A stretch of 64,000 nt of DNA, from positions 2,728,001-2,792,000 of the forward strand of contig NZ_CP087131.1 of NCBI RefSeq assembly GCF_020911865.1, read 5' to 3'. The stretch comes from Chryseobacterium sp. C-71 (lineage in GTDB: Bacteria > Bacteroidota > Bacteroidia > Flavobacteriales > Weeksellaceae). The translations under genes were made by a program, and so were the position numbers. The notes under the pieces were generated by a model that saw only the letters and a list, made by a program, of their open reading frames with translations, was not told the DNA's origin and did not search any database. Below, one piece after another: positions 54,529-63,376 of the stretch (position 1 is its first letter; the number at the start of each line of letters is the position of its first letter).

Positions 54529-55452
54529 TTGATTCAAAAAATAATTCAATTTAAATTTTTAAAATTATCATTGCTGGTATTCGTATCAGCAATGATGATT
54601 TCTTGTAAAAAGACAGAACAGAGTACGATTGGAGATCTAAAAGAACCCCTCAATGATTCTGAAGGATATTTCAAAGGAATCATTAGGCTAGAAGAGAAAG
54701 ATGTGCTTGGAACGCACTCTGATATCGTCTTAACGTTCAATGGCAATGATGTGAAAAGAGAAGTGACAGAAAAACTTTTTAAAAATATTTCTTATGGAAT
54801 GATTTACAGAAACGGGCAAGATTCTGTGGATTATTTCTATACAAAAGATCAAAAATCCTGGCATGCTTCGATTGCAAAAAAAGATTTCCAGAAATGGGTT
54901 CAGGAATTGGAAAAACCAATTGTTGATCCTGAAAATATAGGGAGTACAAGTCTTGCGGCGCAACCCCCGTTTGGGATTATATTTCAATACTTCGACAGTT
55001 CCGGAAAAAATGTCGTTTCTACAATTACGAGTTCGCCTCTCAAAAATTATTCTGCTGTAAAATGTCAGACTTTTTTAGTTCCAGACGATAAATCTTGTAA
55101 TGTCTGGTACAGTGATGCGATAAAAATTCGTCCTGAGATTTTAGAAATTATTGAGCATAATCAGCCGAAAACAATCAAAACTTTGGCACTTCAGGTAGAA
55201 TATTTTTCACCAAAATCTTCCGGTGAAAAAAATACTTTAGATAAAGTTTTTGATAAAGTCAATAAGGTTCTTGTGAAGACCGACAAAAAAATACATTTAA
55301 ATGATATAAGTTCTAATAATCAAGTATCAATTGAGTTACCAAAAAATAGTGAAAAGGTTTCTCCAAATAGTTTAAATGAAATTATTTATCCTGCTGAGGA
55401 AAGTGACGGAAACAGTAGTGGGGGAGGACATCACCATCATGATATTTTCTAA
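54529..55452 (+). CDS. Lipoprotein with His-rich C-terminus
   Basis: This 307-residue protein starts at TTG; no ATG gives a full signal peptide. The signal sequence ends in MMISC|KK. The mature part is not obviously related to its neighbours. It ends in a flexible Ser/Gly stretch and HHHH (GGGHHHHDIF), which could bind metal. Two stretches, GYFKGIIRLEEKDVLG and WYSDAIKIRPEILEI, resemble a lipoprotein-type beta domain, but I recognise no named family. It sits 48 bases after paralog L1, possibly co-transcribed. Confidence 0.65.
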   Translation: MIQKIIQFKFLKLSLLVFVSAMMISCKKTEQSTIGDLKEPLNDSEGYFKGIIRLEEKDVLGTHSDIVLTFNGNDVKREVTEKLFKNISYGMIYRNGQDSVDYFYTKDQKSWHASIAKKDFQKWVQELEKPIVDPENIGSTSLAAQPPFGIIFQYFDSSGKNVVSTITSSPLKNYSAVKCQTFLVPDDKSCNVWYSDAIKIRPEILEIIEHNQPKTIKTLALQVEYFSPKSSGEKNTLDKVFDKVNKVLVKTDKKIHLNDISSNNQVSIELPKNSEKVSPNSLNEIIYPAEESDGNSSGGGHHHHDIF

Positions 55453-55645
55453 TATTGATGTTTAAGTCAGATAGATTTTAGTAATAAAAGATTAGAAAAC
55501 AATCTTCTACTACAACATATTGAAAAATGACAGAGTATTTTTCAGGATTATATTGGAATCAATATTTGAGTACCAATTTTTTTAAGTTTTCACTATTATT
55601 TTGCGATAATATAAAGTAAAACGCAATTTTTATTCAAAAAAAAAT

Positions 55646-55653
55646 TATATTTG
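55646..55653 (+). promoter_or_regulatory. -7 box of the second paralog lipoprotein
   Basis: TATATTTG lies 27 bases before the ATG. The 15 bases around it are nearly the same as at paralog L1, so the two genes are probably regulated alike. Confidence 0.45.
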
Positions 55654-55679
55654 TGGAAAAATAAATAATCCCTTCGGAA

Positions 55680-56612
55680 ATGAAACAACTTTTCTATTTT
55701 ATTTTACTTGTAGCTGGCATCTCGTCTGTTCATTCTTGTAAAGACCTGACTGATGAAGAAGGTAACCCTTTAATTGACTTGAATCAGAATAGTGGTTTTA
55801 ATGGTCCTAGAGCTTTGTTCAGAGAAGTTACAGACTCAGATACATTGGCAGAATACCGTTACAATGGTCTCCTTTTATCTAATGTGATCACAGAAAAAAA
55901 CTCTATAACCAATGTGATGTGGAGTGGTGATAAAATCAGCCAGATAACTTTCAACGGACATTTAGATCTTGATAACGATGGAACGATTGATGATGATAGT
56001 ATTGTCTACACTCAGTTGTTTACATATGGAAATTTAGGAAGACTGACGATTATCTCAGAAAACAGAGTTTCTTATAAAAGAACACCTCCTGTTCCGCCGT
56101 CAACTACGCCTGGTCCTTATTTAGTAGATAAAAGAATAAAATCAATTTATAATTTAACGTATAGTTCTACTACTGGAAAATTTGCCGGAATTACAATGAA
56201 AAGTGGTGAAGATATGCCGGGAGTTCCTTACGTAGATCAAAATTACAGCAAAACAGCGTATACTTATTTTGGGGATAATGTTTCAAAATCAGAAGTGAGC
56301 AGTGGTGCAATTAATGCTGGAGTAGAAGGTCCGGTTACTGAAAAGTACGGATATGAGTTTTTAAACTACGATACTCAAATCAGTCCTTTTACATTACTTC
56401 CTTTTGCTTATAAAGTATCTAGAATTATTTCAGAAGAGGCAGGTGATGTTGAAGCATTTATACTTTCACCGAACAGTCCGAAAAGAATTTCTATCACAGA
56501 TTTGATGATGCCGATTCCGACTCCTGTAATCTTTTCAACAGCTTACAGATATGATGCTCAAACATATATGACACAGGGATTCAGTGTTAATTATATCTAC
56601 AAGCCTTTATAA
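55680..56612 (+). CDS. Lipoprotein of unknown function, paralog L2
   Basis: This 310-residue protein has a signal peptide (MKQLFYFILLVAGISS) with lipobox VHSC|KD. Its core repeats YD-like patterns (FTYGNLGRLTIISENR, AYTYFGDNVSKSEVS) and ends INYIYKPL-like VNYIYKPL, similar to paralog L1 at 53563-54480. It is not recognised as a named family. It is single, with its own promoter, and followed by a terminator that overlaps the pth promoter. Confidence 0.75.
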   Translation: MKQLFYFILLVAGISSVHSCKDLTDEEGNPLIDLNQNSGFNGPRALFREVTDSDTLAEYRYNGLLLSNVITEKNSITNVMWSGDKISQITFNGHLDLDNDGTIDDDSIVYTQLFTYGNLGRLTIISENRVSYKRTPPVPPSTTPGPYLVDKRIKSIYNLTYSSTTGKFAGITMKSGEDMPGVPYVDQNYSKTAYTYFGDNVSKSEVSSGAINAGVEGPVTEKYGYEFLNYDTQISPFTLLPFAYKVSRIISEEAGDVEAFILSPNSPKRISITDLMMPIPTPVIFSTAYRYDAQTYMTQGFSVNYIYKPL

Positions 56613-56636
56613 AGAATATCTTTAAAAAAAATATTT

Positions 56637-56664
56637 AAACTCAATTCTTCACAGGATTGAGTTT
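56637..56664 (+). terminator. Intrinsic terminator after lipoprotein L2
   Basis: AAACTCAAT pairs perfectly with ATTGAGTTT and is followed by TTTT. The TTG in its 3' arm also serves as the -33 element of pth. Confidence 0.85.
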
Positions 56665-56688
56665 TTTATTTAATATCTCTTAATTTTG
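56657..56688 (+). promoter_or_regulatory. pth promoter, starting inside a terminator stem
   Basis: TTG (56657-56659), a 21-base spacer and TAATTTTG (56681-56688) form a full match to the Flavobacteriia promoter. It ends 14 bases before the pth ATG, so the leader is very short. Confidence 0.65.
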
Positions 56689-56701
56689 CAAAAAATTTCT
56701 C

Positions 56702-57265
56702 ATGAAATATTTAATTGTCGGTCTTGGCAACAAAGGTCCGGAATATGAAAATACACGTCATAATATTGGTTTTAAAGTAGCTGAAAAAATTGCAGAAACT
56801 CTGGATGTCTCTTTTAATACCACAAATTTTGGCTGGATGGCTGAAGGGAAATATAAGGGCAGAAAAGTTTTTGTACTTAAGCCTGATACCTACATGAATC
56901 TATCAGGAAATGCGGTGAAATTCTGGATGCAGAAAGAAAATATTCCGTTAGAGAATGTGATGATTGTTACTGATGATTTGGCTTTGCCATTCGGAACTTT
57001 AAGAATGAAAATGAAAGGTTCTGATGCCGGACATAATGGTCTGAAAAGTATTCATGAAAGTTTACAGACACAGAATTACGCAAGACTTCGTTTCGGAATT
57101 TCTGCCGAGTTTTCTGAAGGAAGACAGGTAGATTACGTATTGGGAACCTGGAATGAAGAAGAATCTGCAAAACTGGGAGAGAGAATTGAAAAGTTTTCTA
57201 AGGCTTGTCTGTCATTCGTTTTTGCAGGAATTGGGAATACGATGTCGGCATTCAACGGTAAATGA
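56702..57265 (+). CDS. pth: Peptidyl-tRNA hydrolase
   Basis: Pth frees tRNA from stalled peptidyl-tRNA. The 187-residue chain has the family signatures VGLGNKGPEYENTRHNIGF at the start, with catalytic His, PDTYMNLSGNAV (about 60-71) and VTDDLALPFGTLRMKMKGSDAGHNGLKS (about 90-117), with the second key Asp and His. Length is normal. It is driven by its own promoter and ends at a strong convergent hairpin. Confidence 0.97.
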   Translation: MKYLIVGLGNKGPEYENTRHNIGFKVAEKIAETLDVSFNTTNFGWMAEGKYKGRKVFVLKPDTYMNLSGNAVKFWMQKENIPLENVMIVTDDLALPFGTLRMKMKGSDAGHNGLKSIHESLQTQNYARLRFGISAEFSEGRQVDYVLGTWNEEESAKLGERIEKFSKACLSFVFAGIGNTMSAFNGK

Positions 57266-57305
57266 TTTTATCTAAGTAAGAATTGATTCGGAATAATCCG
57301 AAAAA

Positions 57306-57332
57306 AAACGCCGGGAGCAAAGCTCCCGGCGT
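57306..57332 (-). terminator. Strong terminator between pth and carbonic anhydrase
   Basis: A 12-base perfect GC-rich stem (AACGCCGGGAGC with its complement) has only three bases in the loop. The T-run follows on the minus strand, so it serves the carbonic anhydrase gene; on the plus strand it may slow readthrough from pth. Confidence 0.85.
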
Positions 57333-57354
57333 TCATATTATTTACGCTGTAAGA

Positions 57355-57990
57355 TTATAACCAAGTTACAACACCGGTTTCTACATCATAATTCGCTCCT
57401 ACGATTTTGATTTTTCCTTCTTCCTCAAGTCTTCTCAATGTAGAGCTTTGTTTACGGATGTCGTCAATCGCATTTTTAACGTTATGCTGATTCAATCTTT
57501 CAAGAAGTTCTAAGTTTGCTGAAGAACGCTCTTCACCATCGTTGATAATTGTTTTGATGATAGGGTCGAAGTGATCAATCAGATGGTTGAGGTTATCCAT
57601 TCCCATTCCTTCGATTTTAGCAGCGTCTAATCCGCCTTTCAATGCTCCACATTTAGTGTGTCCTAAAACTACTACTAGTTTAGAACCGGCAACATTACAG
57701 CCAAATTCCATTGAACCTAAAATATCCTGATTTACAAAATTACCTGCAATTCTGATGCTGAAAACATCGCCAAGCCCTTGGTCAAAAATCAGTTCCGCAG
57801 AAGTACGGCTGTCGATACAGCTTAAAACTACCGCAAACGGCCACTGACCTTCACGTGTAGCGTTTACTTGTTCTAAAAGATCTCTGTTTGCTTTAAGGTT
57901 TCCCACAAATCTCTGATTTCCTTCCTTTAAAAATTCTAATGCTTTTTCAGGGGTAATAGTCGATTGTGTTTCAGATGTATGTGCTTTCAT
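57355..57990 (-). CDS. Beta-carbonic anhydrase (1)
   Basis: This 211-residue enzyme interconverts CO2 and bicarbonate. The zinc ligands are in CIDSRTSAEL (Cys and catalytic Asp-Arg pair) and LGHTKCGALKGG (His and Cys); no signal peptide is present. It lies 59 bases after the SulP transporter's stop on the same strand, suggesting one operon for bicarbonate supply. It is more distant from the second anhydrase (60099) than expected for a recent duplication. Confidence 0.93.
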   Translation of the reverse strand: MKAHTSETQSTITPEKALEFLKEGNQRFVGNLKANRDLLEQVNATREGQWPFAVVLSCIDSRTSAELIFDQGLGDVFSIRIAGNFVNQDILGSMEFGCNVAGSKLVVVLGHTKCGALKGGLDAAKIEGMGMDNLNHLIDHFDPIIKTIINDGEERSSANLELLERLNQHNVKNAIDDIRKQSSTLRRLEEEGKIKIVGANYDVETGVVTWL

Positions 57991-58049
57991 ATAACTATAT
58001 ATTTTTTTGAATTATATTTAAATTTAAAATTGATTTGTCTATTTATTTT

Positions 58050-59645
58050 TTACATTGCTCTCTTGTGAGTAATGACAATGTGAGAATCTTCATCAGTCTC
58101 ATAATCTTTGTATGAAGTTTTGAAACCCATCAATTCTACAGTAATATCTTCTTCTTTTGCTCTGATATTGGCAAAATCCTGAATCATTTCCAAAACATCG
58201 GTTGCAATATACGAAGTCGTTGTTGCATCAATGATTACGGTAGAATTTGGTTTAATATTTTTCAACGTTTTTTTAATCGCAGCCTTGTTTAAGAAAGAAA
58301 CTTCCTCTGCCAATTTGATTGTGATTCCGTCTGCGTCATTTAGTTTTTCTCTGCTTAGATAATAGGCACGCTTCATATTTCCCTGAAGGATATAGAAAAC
58401 TGATATTGCCAAACCAATTCCTACACCTTTTAAAAGATCAGTTGCCACAATCGCAACCACAGTTGCCACAAAGGGAATAAACTGGAATTTTCCAAGATCC
58501 CAAAAATGCTTAAATGTCGCCGGTTTTGCCAATTTATATCCTACTAAAAGTAATACCGCAGCCAGTGTCGCCAATGGAATTAAATTTAATAAAAACGGAA
58601 TTGTAAGTACGCAGACTAATAATAAAAAGCCATGAATCATTGCTGAAGCCTTAGAAGTTGCACCCGCATTAGCATTTGCAGAACTTCTTACAACAACTGA
58701 TGTCATTGGAAGTCCTCCAATTAATGAACTTACTAAGTTTCCTATTCCCTGAGCTTTCAGTTCGAGATTAGTATCTGTTGTTCTTCTCTGAACATCTAGT
58801 CGGTCTGATGCTTCTATACAAAGCAGTGTTTCAATAGAAGCTACAATGGCAATCGTTGCACCGGCAATCCATACCTTTAAATTTGTAAATCCGTTGAAGT
58901 CTGGCATTATGATAAGGTTTTTAAAATCAGCAAGACTTTGAGGTACCGGAAGCGAAACTAAGTGATTGGTCGTAATTGCTAAAGAACTTCCTGTCAATTT
59001 GAACACCTCGTTTAGCAAAATACCAACTACCACAGCAACTAATGCACCTGGAAGCATTTTCATCCTTTTTAAAAAAGGAATTTTATCCCAAGCTAAAAGA
59101 ATCCCGATGGATACTAACGTCACAATGATAGCACCCGGATGAATGGCTCCGAGTAATTCATCAAAATAACCGAAATTCAATCCTTTATCAAAGATAGATT
59201 CATGCCCTTCGTAGTCTTTATCAAATCCCAAGGCATGCGGAATTTGTTTTAAAATAATAATGATACCGATTGCAGCAAGCATTCCCTCGATAACATTATT
59301 AGGGAAATAATTGGAAATACTACCCGCTCGTATAAATCCTAAAACCAGCTGAATAAGTCCTGCAATAATACCTGCACACAGGAAAAGTTCAAAGGCGCCA
59401 AGATCTGTAATTGCTGTTAAAACTATAGCTGTAAGCCCTGCAGCAGGGCCGGAAACAGATATATTTGAATTACTGATGGCTCCGATAACCAGACCGCCTA
59501 CAATACCGGCAATTACTCCGGACAAGGGTGGTGCGCCGGATGCTAAGGCAATTCCTAAACATAAGGGAAGAGCAACTAAGAAGACTACTAGACCCGAAGG
59601 AAAGTTCTCTTGGATTTCTCCAAAGAAAGATTTTGATTTTTTCAT
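58050..59645 (-). CDS. SulP-family inorganic anion transporter with STAS domain
   Basis: This 531-residue transporter has a SulP membrane domain of about 12-14 helices (residues 15-430) and a C-terminal STAS domain (about 445-520, with STVIIDATTTSYIATDVLEMI). The family carries sulfate, bicarbonate and other anions; in cyanobacteria BicA is a bicarbonate pump. Lying between two carbonic anhydrase genes, it most likely imports bicarbonate here. This substrate is inferred from the neighbours and not from sequence signatures. Confidence 0.92.
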   Translation of the reverse strand: MKKSKSFFGEIQENFPSGLVVFLVALPLCLGIALASGAPPLSGVIAGIVGGLVIGAISNSNISVSGPAAGLTAIVLTAITDLGAFELFLCAGIIAGLIQLVLGFIRAGSISNYFPNNVIEGMLAAIGIIIILKQIPHALGFDKDYEGHESIFDKGLNFGYFDELLGAIHPGAIIVTLVSIGILLAWDKIPFLKRMKMLPGALVAVVVGILLNEVFKLTGSSLAITTNHLVSLPVPQSLADFKNLIIMPDFNGFTNLKVWIAGATIAIVASIETLLCIEASDRLDVQRRTTDTNLELKAQGIGNLVSSLIGGLPMTSVVVRSSANANAGATSKASAMIHGFLLLVCVLTIPFLLNLIPLATLAAVLLLVGYKLAKPATFKHFWDLGKFQFIPFVATVVAIVATDLLKGVGIGLAISVFYILQGNMKRAYYLSREKLNDADGITIKLAEEVSFLNKAAIKKTLKNIKPNSTVIIDATTTSYIATDVLEMIQDFANIRAKEEDITVELMGFKTSYKDYETDEDSHIVITHKRAM

Positions 59646-59770
59646 GACAATTGAAAAATACGTTGATGTAAATTAATAAGATAATTAACGTCAATCTGGA
59701 ATGATGGATATTAATGTAATGTAGAGATATTCAAGATCGATGACGATTTGAATAATAAAATGGAGAATTA

Positions 59771-60073
59771 CTAAGCTTCCGGAGGAGGAGAAAATATGCT
59801 CAGTAAAGGAGATAGATGAAAGTCATCATCTATCAAAGTGAAGGATTTTCCTTCAATATTAAGTTCAAAAAACTTAAGATAATCGTAAACATCTAAAGTT
59901 TTTGGAAGTGTTTTTTCGTAAACAGAAAACAGAGATGAGTAATGAGAATGAGTTTCTTCTTCGTTCACTATTACATTGGTTGTCATGATATCCCAATCAG
60001 CAACCGCAGCAATGCTGGGCAATGCTGTGAAGTTGAGGACGATCATTAATGTAATAATACTCCAGAATTTCAT
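59771..60073 (-). CDS. Small exported protein in the carbonic anhydrase cluster
   Basis: This 100-residue protein has a signal peptide (MKFWSIITLMIVLNFTALPSIAA). The remainder contains NEEETHSHYSSLFSVYEKTLPKTLD and ends LLSIFSPPPEA. I recognise no family. It lies between the SulP gene and the second carbonic anhydrase on the same strand, 25 bases after the latter's stop, so it is probably in the same unit. Its function is unknown. Confidence 0.6.
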   Translation of the reverse strand: MKFWSIITLMIVLNFTALPSIAAVADWDIMTTNVIVNEEETHSHYSSLFSVYEKTLPKTLDVYDYLKFFELNIEGKSFTLIDDDFHLSPLLSIFSPPPEA

Positions 60074-60098
60074 TTACTCTTTTTATTTTTTTGAAAGA

Positions 60099-60764
60099 TT
60101 ATTTTTTTCGGCTCATCACCCAGTCTGAACTGGTAAGATTGTATATTTTTTGAATGTCTTTTAAGATTTTCTCAAAGTCAATTTCCAGATCAATAATTTT
60201 TCCCGTTCTAAGGTCAAATACCCAGCCATGTACTACTGGAAACTCATCAATGATATATCTTTCCTGCACGCAAGCCATTTTGATAACGTTGATGCATTGC
60301 TCCTGAACGTTTAGTTCTACCAATCTGTCATAGCGTTTTCCTTCATCATCTATAGAATCCAGCTCAGCTTGGTGTAATCTGTAAACATCACGAATATTTC
60401 TCAACCAGGGATTTAATAATCCTAAATCCTGAGGCGTCATCGCAGCTTTTACGCCACCGCAATTGTAGTGCCCGCATACGATAATGTGTTTTACCTTTAA
60501 ATGTTCTACCGCATATTGAATAACAGCTGTGGAACTCATATCTAAAGTATTGACAACATTGGCGATGTTTCTCGTTACAAAAACTTCACCCGGCTCTGTG
60601 CCCATCAATTCTTCTGCAGTTACCCTGCTGTCTGAACATCCGATGTATAAATAATCAGGATTCTGAGTTTTAGCTAAATTTTCAAAGAACGATGGGTTTT
60701 TTGAGATTTTAGACTCTACCCATTTTCTGTTGTTTTCAAAAATAACTTTGTACGATTGTGACAT
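60099..60764 (-). CDS. Beta-carbonic anhydrase (2)
   Basis: This 221-residue anhydrase has zinc ligands in GCSDSRVTAEELMG (Cys and Asp-Arg) and VCGHYNCGGVKAAM (His and Cys). It belongs to the E. coli Can-like group by its RNIANVV and NIRDVYRLHQ segments. It has no signal peptide. The gene is the first of the four-gene run anhydrase-small protein-SulP-anhydrase. The two anhydrases may differ in pH optimum or location, which the sequence cannot show. Confidence 0.95.
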   Translation of the reverse strand: MSQSYKVIFENNRKWVESKISKNPSFFENLAKTQNPDYLYIGCSDSRVTAEELMGTEPGEVFVTRNIANVVNTLDMSSTAVIQYAVEHLKVKHIIVCGHYNCGGVKAAMTPQDLGLLNPWLRNIRDVYRLHQAELDSIDDEGKRYDRLVELNVQEQCINVIKMACVQERYIIDEFPVVHGWVFDLRTGKIIDLEIDFEKILKDIQKIYNLTSSDWVMSRKK

Positions 60765-60913
60765 AAATAAGATTTAATTGATAGTTATTTATTTCGTTTA
60801 AATTATTTCCAAATTCAATAGACTAAATCAATAATTATACAAAAATATAATTTTTGATGAATTTACAATCAATTTTAACACAATTTAATATAGATTAAAT
60901 TATAATAAAATGA

Positions 60914-61474
60914 TTATTCAACCCTATTGTTGATATATCCTTCAGTAGCGTCACTTTTAGGATATATTTTTGCCTTATTCCCAGCAACGATGGAGTTATC
61001 TGGTACATCGGTGTTAACATAAGAATTGGGTGCAATCAAAACATTGTTTCCAATGGTGATGCTTCCCACAATTACAGCGTTCGGCCCAATCCAGACATCG
61101 TTTCCGATAACGGGAAAGCCTTCGTTTTTACCTCTGTTTTGCTGTCCTATGGTTACGCCTTGTGCAATATTGCAGTTTTTACCGATTACGGCTTTTGGAT
61201 TCACCACCAGACTTCCCCAATGTCCAAGATACAAACCTTCGCCGATCTGTGTTTCAGGGTAGATTTGAAAACCATATTTAATCTGAAAATGTCTCAAAAC
61301 AATCTTCCAATACAATCCTAAAACAGGAGTTTTGTCAAATTTTTGTGCCTTTCTCAGAAGATAGATGAAGTGAAGATTTGGATTGATGCATTTCATCAAA
61401 ATCTGAATGGGCGAAAGCCACTCTCCGCTTTCTCGGTAAAAATCTTTTTGTATAATTGAATAATTCTTGGGCAT
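60914..61474 (-). CDS. Serine acetyltransferase-like protein (hexapeptide acyltransferase)
   Basis: This 186-residue protein has an N-terminal helical segment and a left-handed beta-helix (about 65-170) with hexapeptide repeats: GLYLGHWGSLVVNPKAVIGKN, AQGVTIGQQNRG and IGPNAVIVGSITIGNN. The layout resembles CysE, but shortened enzymes of this type often act on sugars in surface-polysaccharide clusters. Given two glycosyltransferases and another acyltransferase upstream, acetylation of a sugar is more likely here than cysteine synthesis. Confidence 0.8.
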   Translation of the reverse strand: MPKNYSIIQKDFYRESGEWLSPIQILMKCINPNLHFIYLLRKAQKFDKTPVLGLYWKIVLRHFQIKYGFQIYPETQIGEGLYLGHWGSLVVNPKAVIGKNCNIAQGVTIGQQNRGKNEGFPVIGNDVWIGPNAVIVGSITIGNNVLIAPNSYVNTDVPDNSIVAGNKAKIYPKSDATEGYINNRVE

Positions 61475-61632
61475 GCAGCAAATTTAAGGATTCTCTTTTG
61501 TTTTTATTTAAAGCCGATTTCAATTTTATGTAAAATTAACTTCCTTGTTTAGTACATATACTTATTTCTTTTAGATACGGATTTGTAAATAATGACAATA
61601 TGAAAACCAATAGCAAAATGCCAACAACGAAA

Positions 61633-62784
61633 TTAAAGCTCATCTAAAACCGAAACGATTCTCGCAACAGAATGATCAAGATTGAAGGGCATCGTATAAT
61701 TCTGAAGTTTTTCGGTAAATTCTGAGAAAGATTCGGGCTCGGTCAATGCTTTTTTCATTCCCTGATAAATTCCCTCTTCTGAGTTTTCTACAATTAAGCC
61801 CAATTCACCGTTATTCAGCATTTCGTTTACTCCCGAAACTTCTGTTGCGATAATTTTCTTATTTAAAGTGATGGCTTCAAACAAAACCGTCGGAAAACCT
61901 TCATACCTCGAACTTAAAATATAAAAATCAGAATGTTTAAAATAAGGATAAGGATTGTCTGTGAAACCCAGCATCGTTGCGGTTTCATCAACTCCCAATT
62001 CGGTTTTTAAATTTTTGATGTTTTCAAAATCATAGCCGTCGCCAACAATTAAAACTTTGTGTTTTAAGCCTTCGTCCAGAAGTCTTTTATGAACTTTCAA
62101 CAGTCTGTCAAACCCTTTTTGAGGAAAAACTGTTCCTACGGAAATAAATGTCGGAATATTTTCATCAAATTGATAATTGATAACCGGTTGTTCAGCTTTC
62201 GTTAAAATTTCTTTGGTATCTAATGGATTGTAAATCTTGACAATTTTCTGTTTTTCTGCTTCGTTTTTGGCTAAATCATGGAATAATTGCTCGATTTTTT
62301 TTGAAATCACCATAATCGAATCAAACCCGAAAAACTTTCTGATTTCCTCATTGGTGTATTCTTTCACCTGCGAAAGGTCATTATGAATCCAAATGATTTT
62401 TTTTGAAGAATGGTGGCTTGAGTGAAGAATTTCATCACGCATACCGTGAATTGCTGCAAACTCGATATCGTATTTTTTATCTTTTAAGATTAAGGTATAC
62501 AAAAGGTCTGGAAATTCTTTCAGAACCCTTTGGAAGATAACCCTCGCCGCTTTCTCAGGAATATCCTGAAGACGGTTGGTGGTAATCATTTCACCTTTGT
62601 TTAGGTAGATGACATTAATCCATTTCGGAACTTCGGGTAGGTATTTACCGGAATATAAATTTAGCAATAAATCAATTTCGTACTTGTCTTCCGGAAGATT
62701 TTTGAGGAAGGTCACCAGTACTTTTTCAGCTCCGCCATGTCGCAGAGAGCCAATACGAATAAGGATTTTTTTCTTTTCGGTCAT
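61633..62784 (-). CDS. Glycosyltransferase (GT4-type)
   Basis: This 383-residue GT-B enzyme has a start resembling family 4: IRIGSLRHGGAEKVLVTFL. The C-terminal half contains FISVGTVFPQKGFDRLLKVH (about 215-234) and YILSSRYEGFPTVLFEA (about 285-301), the latter with the family's Glu-x7-Glu motif (SRYEGFPTVLFEA). It transfers a sugar from a nucleotide to a polysaccharide or lipid carrier. It abuts the upstream acyltransferase without a gap. Sugar and linkage are unknown. Confidence 0.9.
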   Translation of the reverse strand: MTEKKKILIRIGSLRHGGAEKVLVTFLKNLPEDKYEIDLLLNLYSGKYLPEVPKWINVIYLNKGEMITTNRLQDIPEKAARVIFQRVLKEFPDLLYTLILKDKKYDIEFAAIHGMRDEILHSSHHSSKKIIWIHNDLSQVKEYTNEEIRKFFGFDSIMVISKKIEQLFHDLAKNEAEKQKIVKIYNPLDTKEILTKAEQPVINYQFDENIPTFISVGTVFPQKGFDRLLKVHKRLLDEGLKHKVLIVGDGYDFENIKNLKTELGVDETATMLGFTDNPYPYFKHSDFYILSSRYEGFPTVLFEAITLNKKIIATEVSGVNEMLNNGELGLIVENSEEGIYQGMKKALTEPESFSEFTEKLQNYTMPFNLDHSVARIVSVLDEL

Positions 62785-63351
62785 TTATTTTTTTATGTGT
62801 TTATAGGTGTAGGGAAGATGCTCCCTGATGTAAGCATCTAATTTTGGTCGGAAGGGCTCGAGTTCTCTCGGGTACATTACATTGTTTGCTAAAGCCTTAT
62901 CGCCATATTCTTCGATTGTACAAATGAATTTTGCCGGAACTCCTGCATACACCGAGTTGTCGGGCATGGAAGAATTTAAGACAGAACCTGCTCCCAAAAT
63001 ACAATTGTTTCCCATCTGAGAGCCTGGTAAAAATGTACAGTTGTTGCCCACGAAACAATTGCTTCCGAGTTTTATTCTTCCAAAATTTCTTGCATCTTCA
63101 TATTTTTCCATGGTTCGGATGACGTACATTGCGCCGTCATGATTGATGAAAGTGCAGCCTGCAGTAATTTTGGTACGGTCACCGATTTCGATGAGGTAGG
63201 GTTCTGAACCGAAGGCCGGAGCTTCTATAAAAATGACATCTTTGCCCACCTTCATGCCTCGTGCTTTACATATTTCTATATAAGCGGTGTCATGTATATT
63301 TTGCCAGATGGCATGGATTTTTAGTATGATTCTGTAAAATAAATTCATCAA
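62785..63351 (-). CDS. Hexapeptide-repeat acyltransferase
   Basis: This 188-residue protein has a left-handed beta-helix of hexapeptide repeats (about 45-150, with GDRTKITAGCTFINHDG, LGSNCFVGNNCTFLPGSQMGNNC, and LGAGSVLNSSMPDNSVYAG). It resembles WbbJ-like O-acetyltransferases of polysaccharide clusters. Its stop is directly followed by the GT gene's ATG, so translation is probably coupled. The C-terminal 40 residues are a helical tail. The acyl group and target sugar are unknown. Confidence 0.88.
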   Translation of the reverse strand: MMNLFYRIILKIHAIWQNIHDTAYIEICKARGMKVGKDVIFIEAPAFGSEPYLIEIGDRTKITAGCTFINHDGAMYVIRTMEKYEDARNFGRIKLGSNCFVGNNCTFLPGSQMGNNCILGAGSVLNSSMPDNSVYAGVPAKFICTIEEYGDKALANNVMYPRELEPFRPKLDAYIREHLPYTYKHIKK

Positions 63352-63376
63352 TTAATGTTTTAAATTGAAACGGGAA

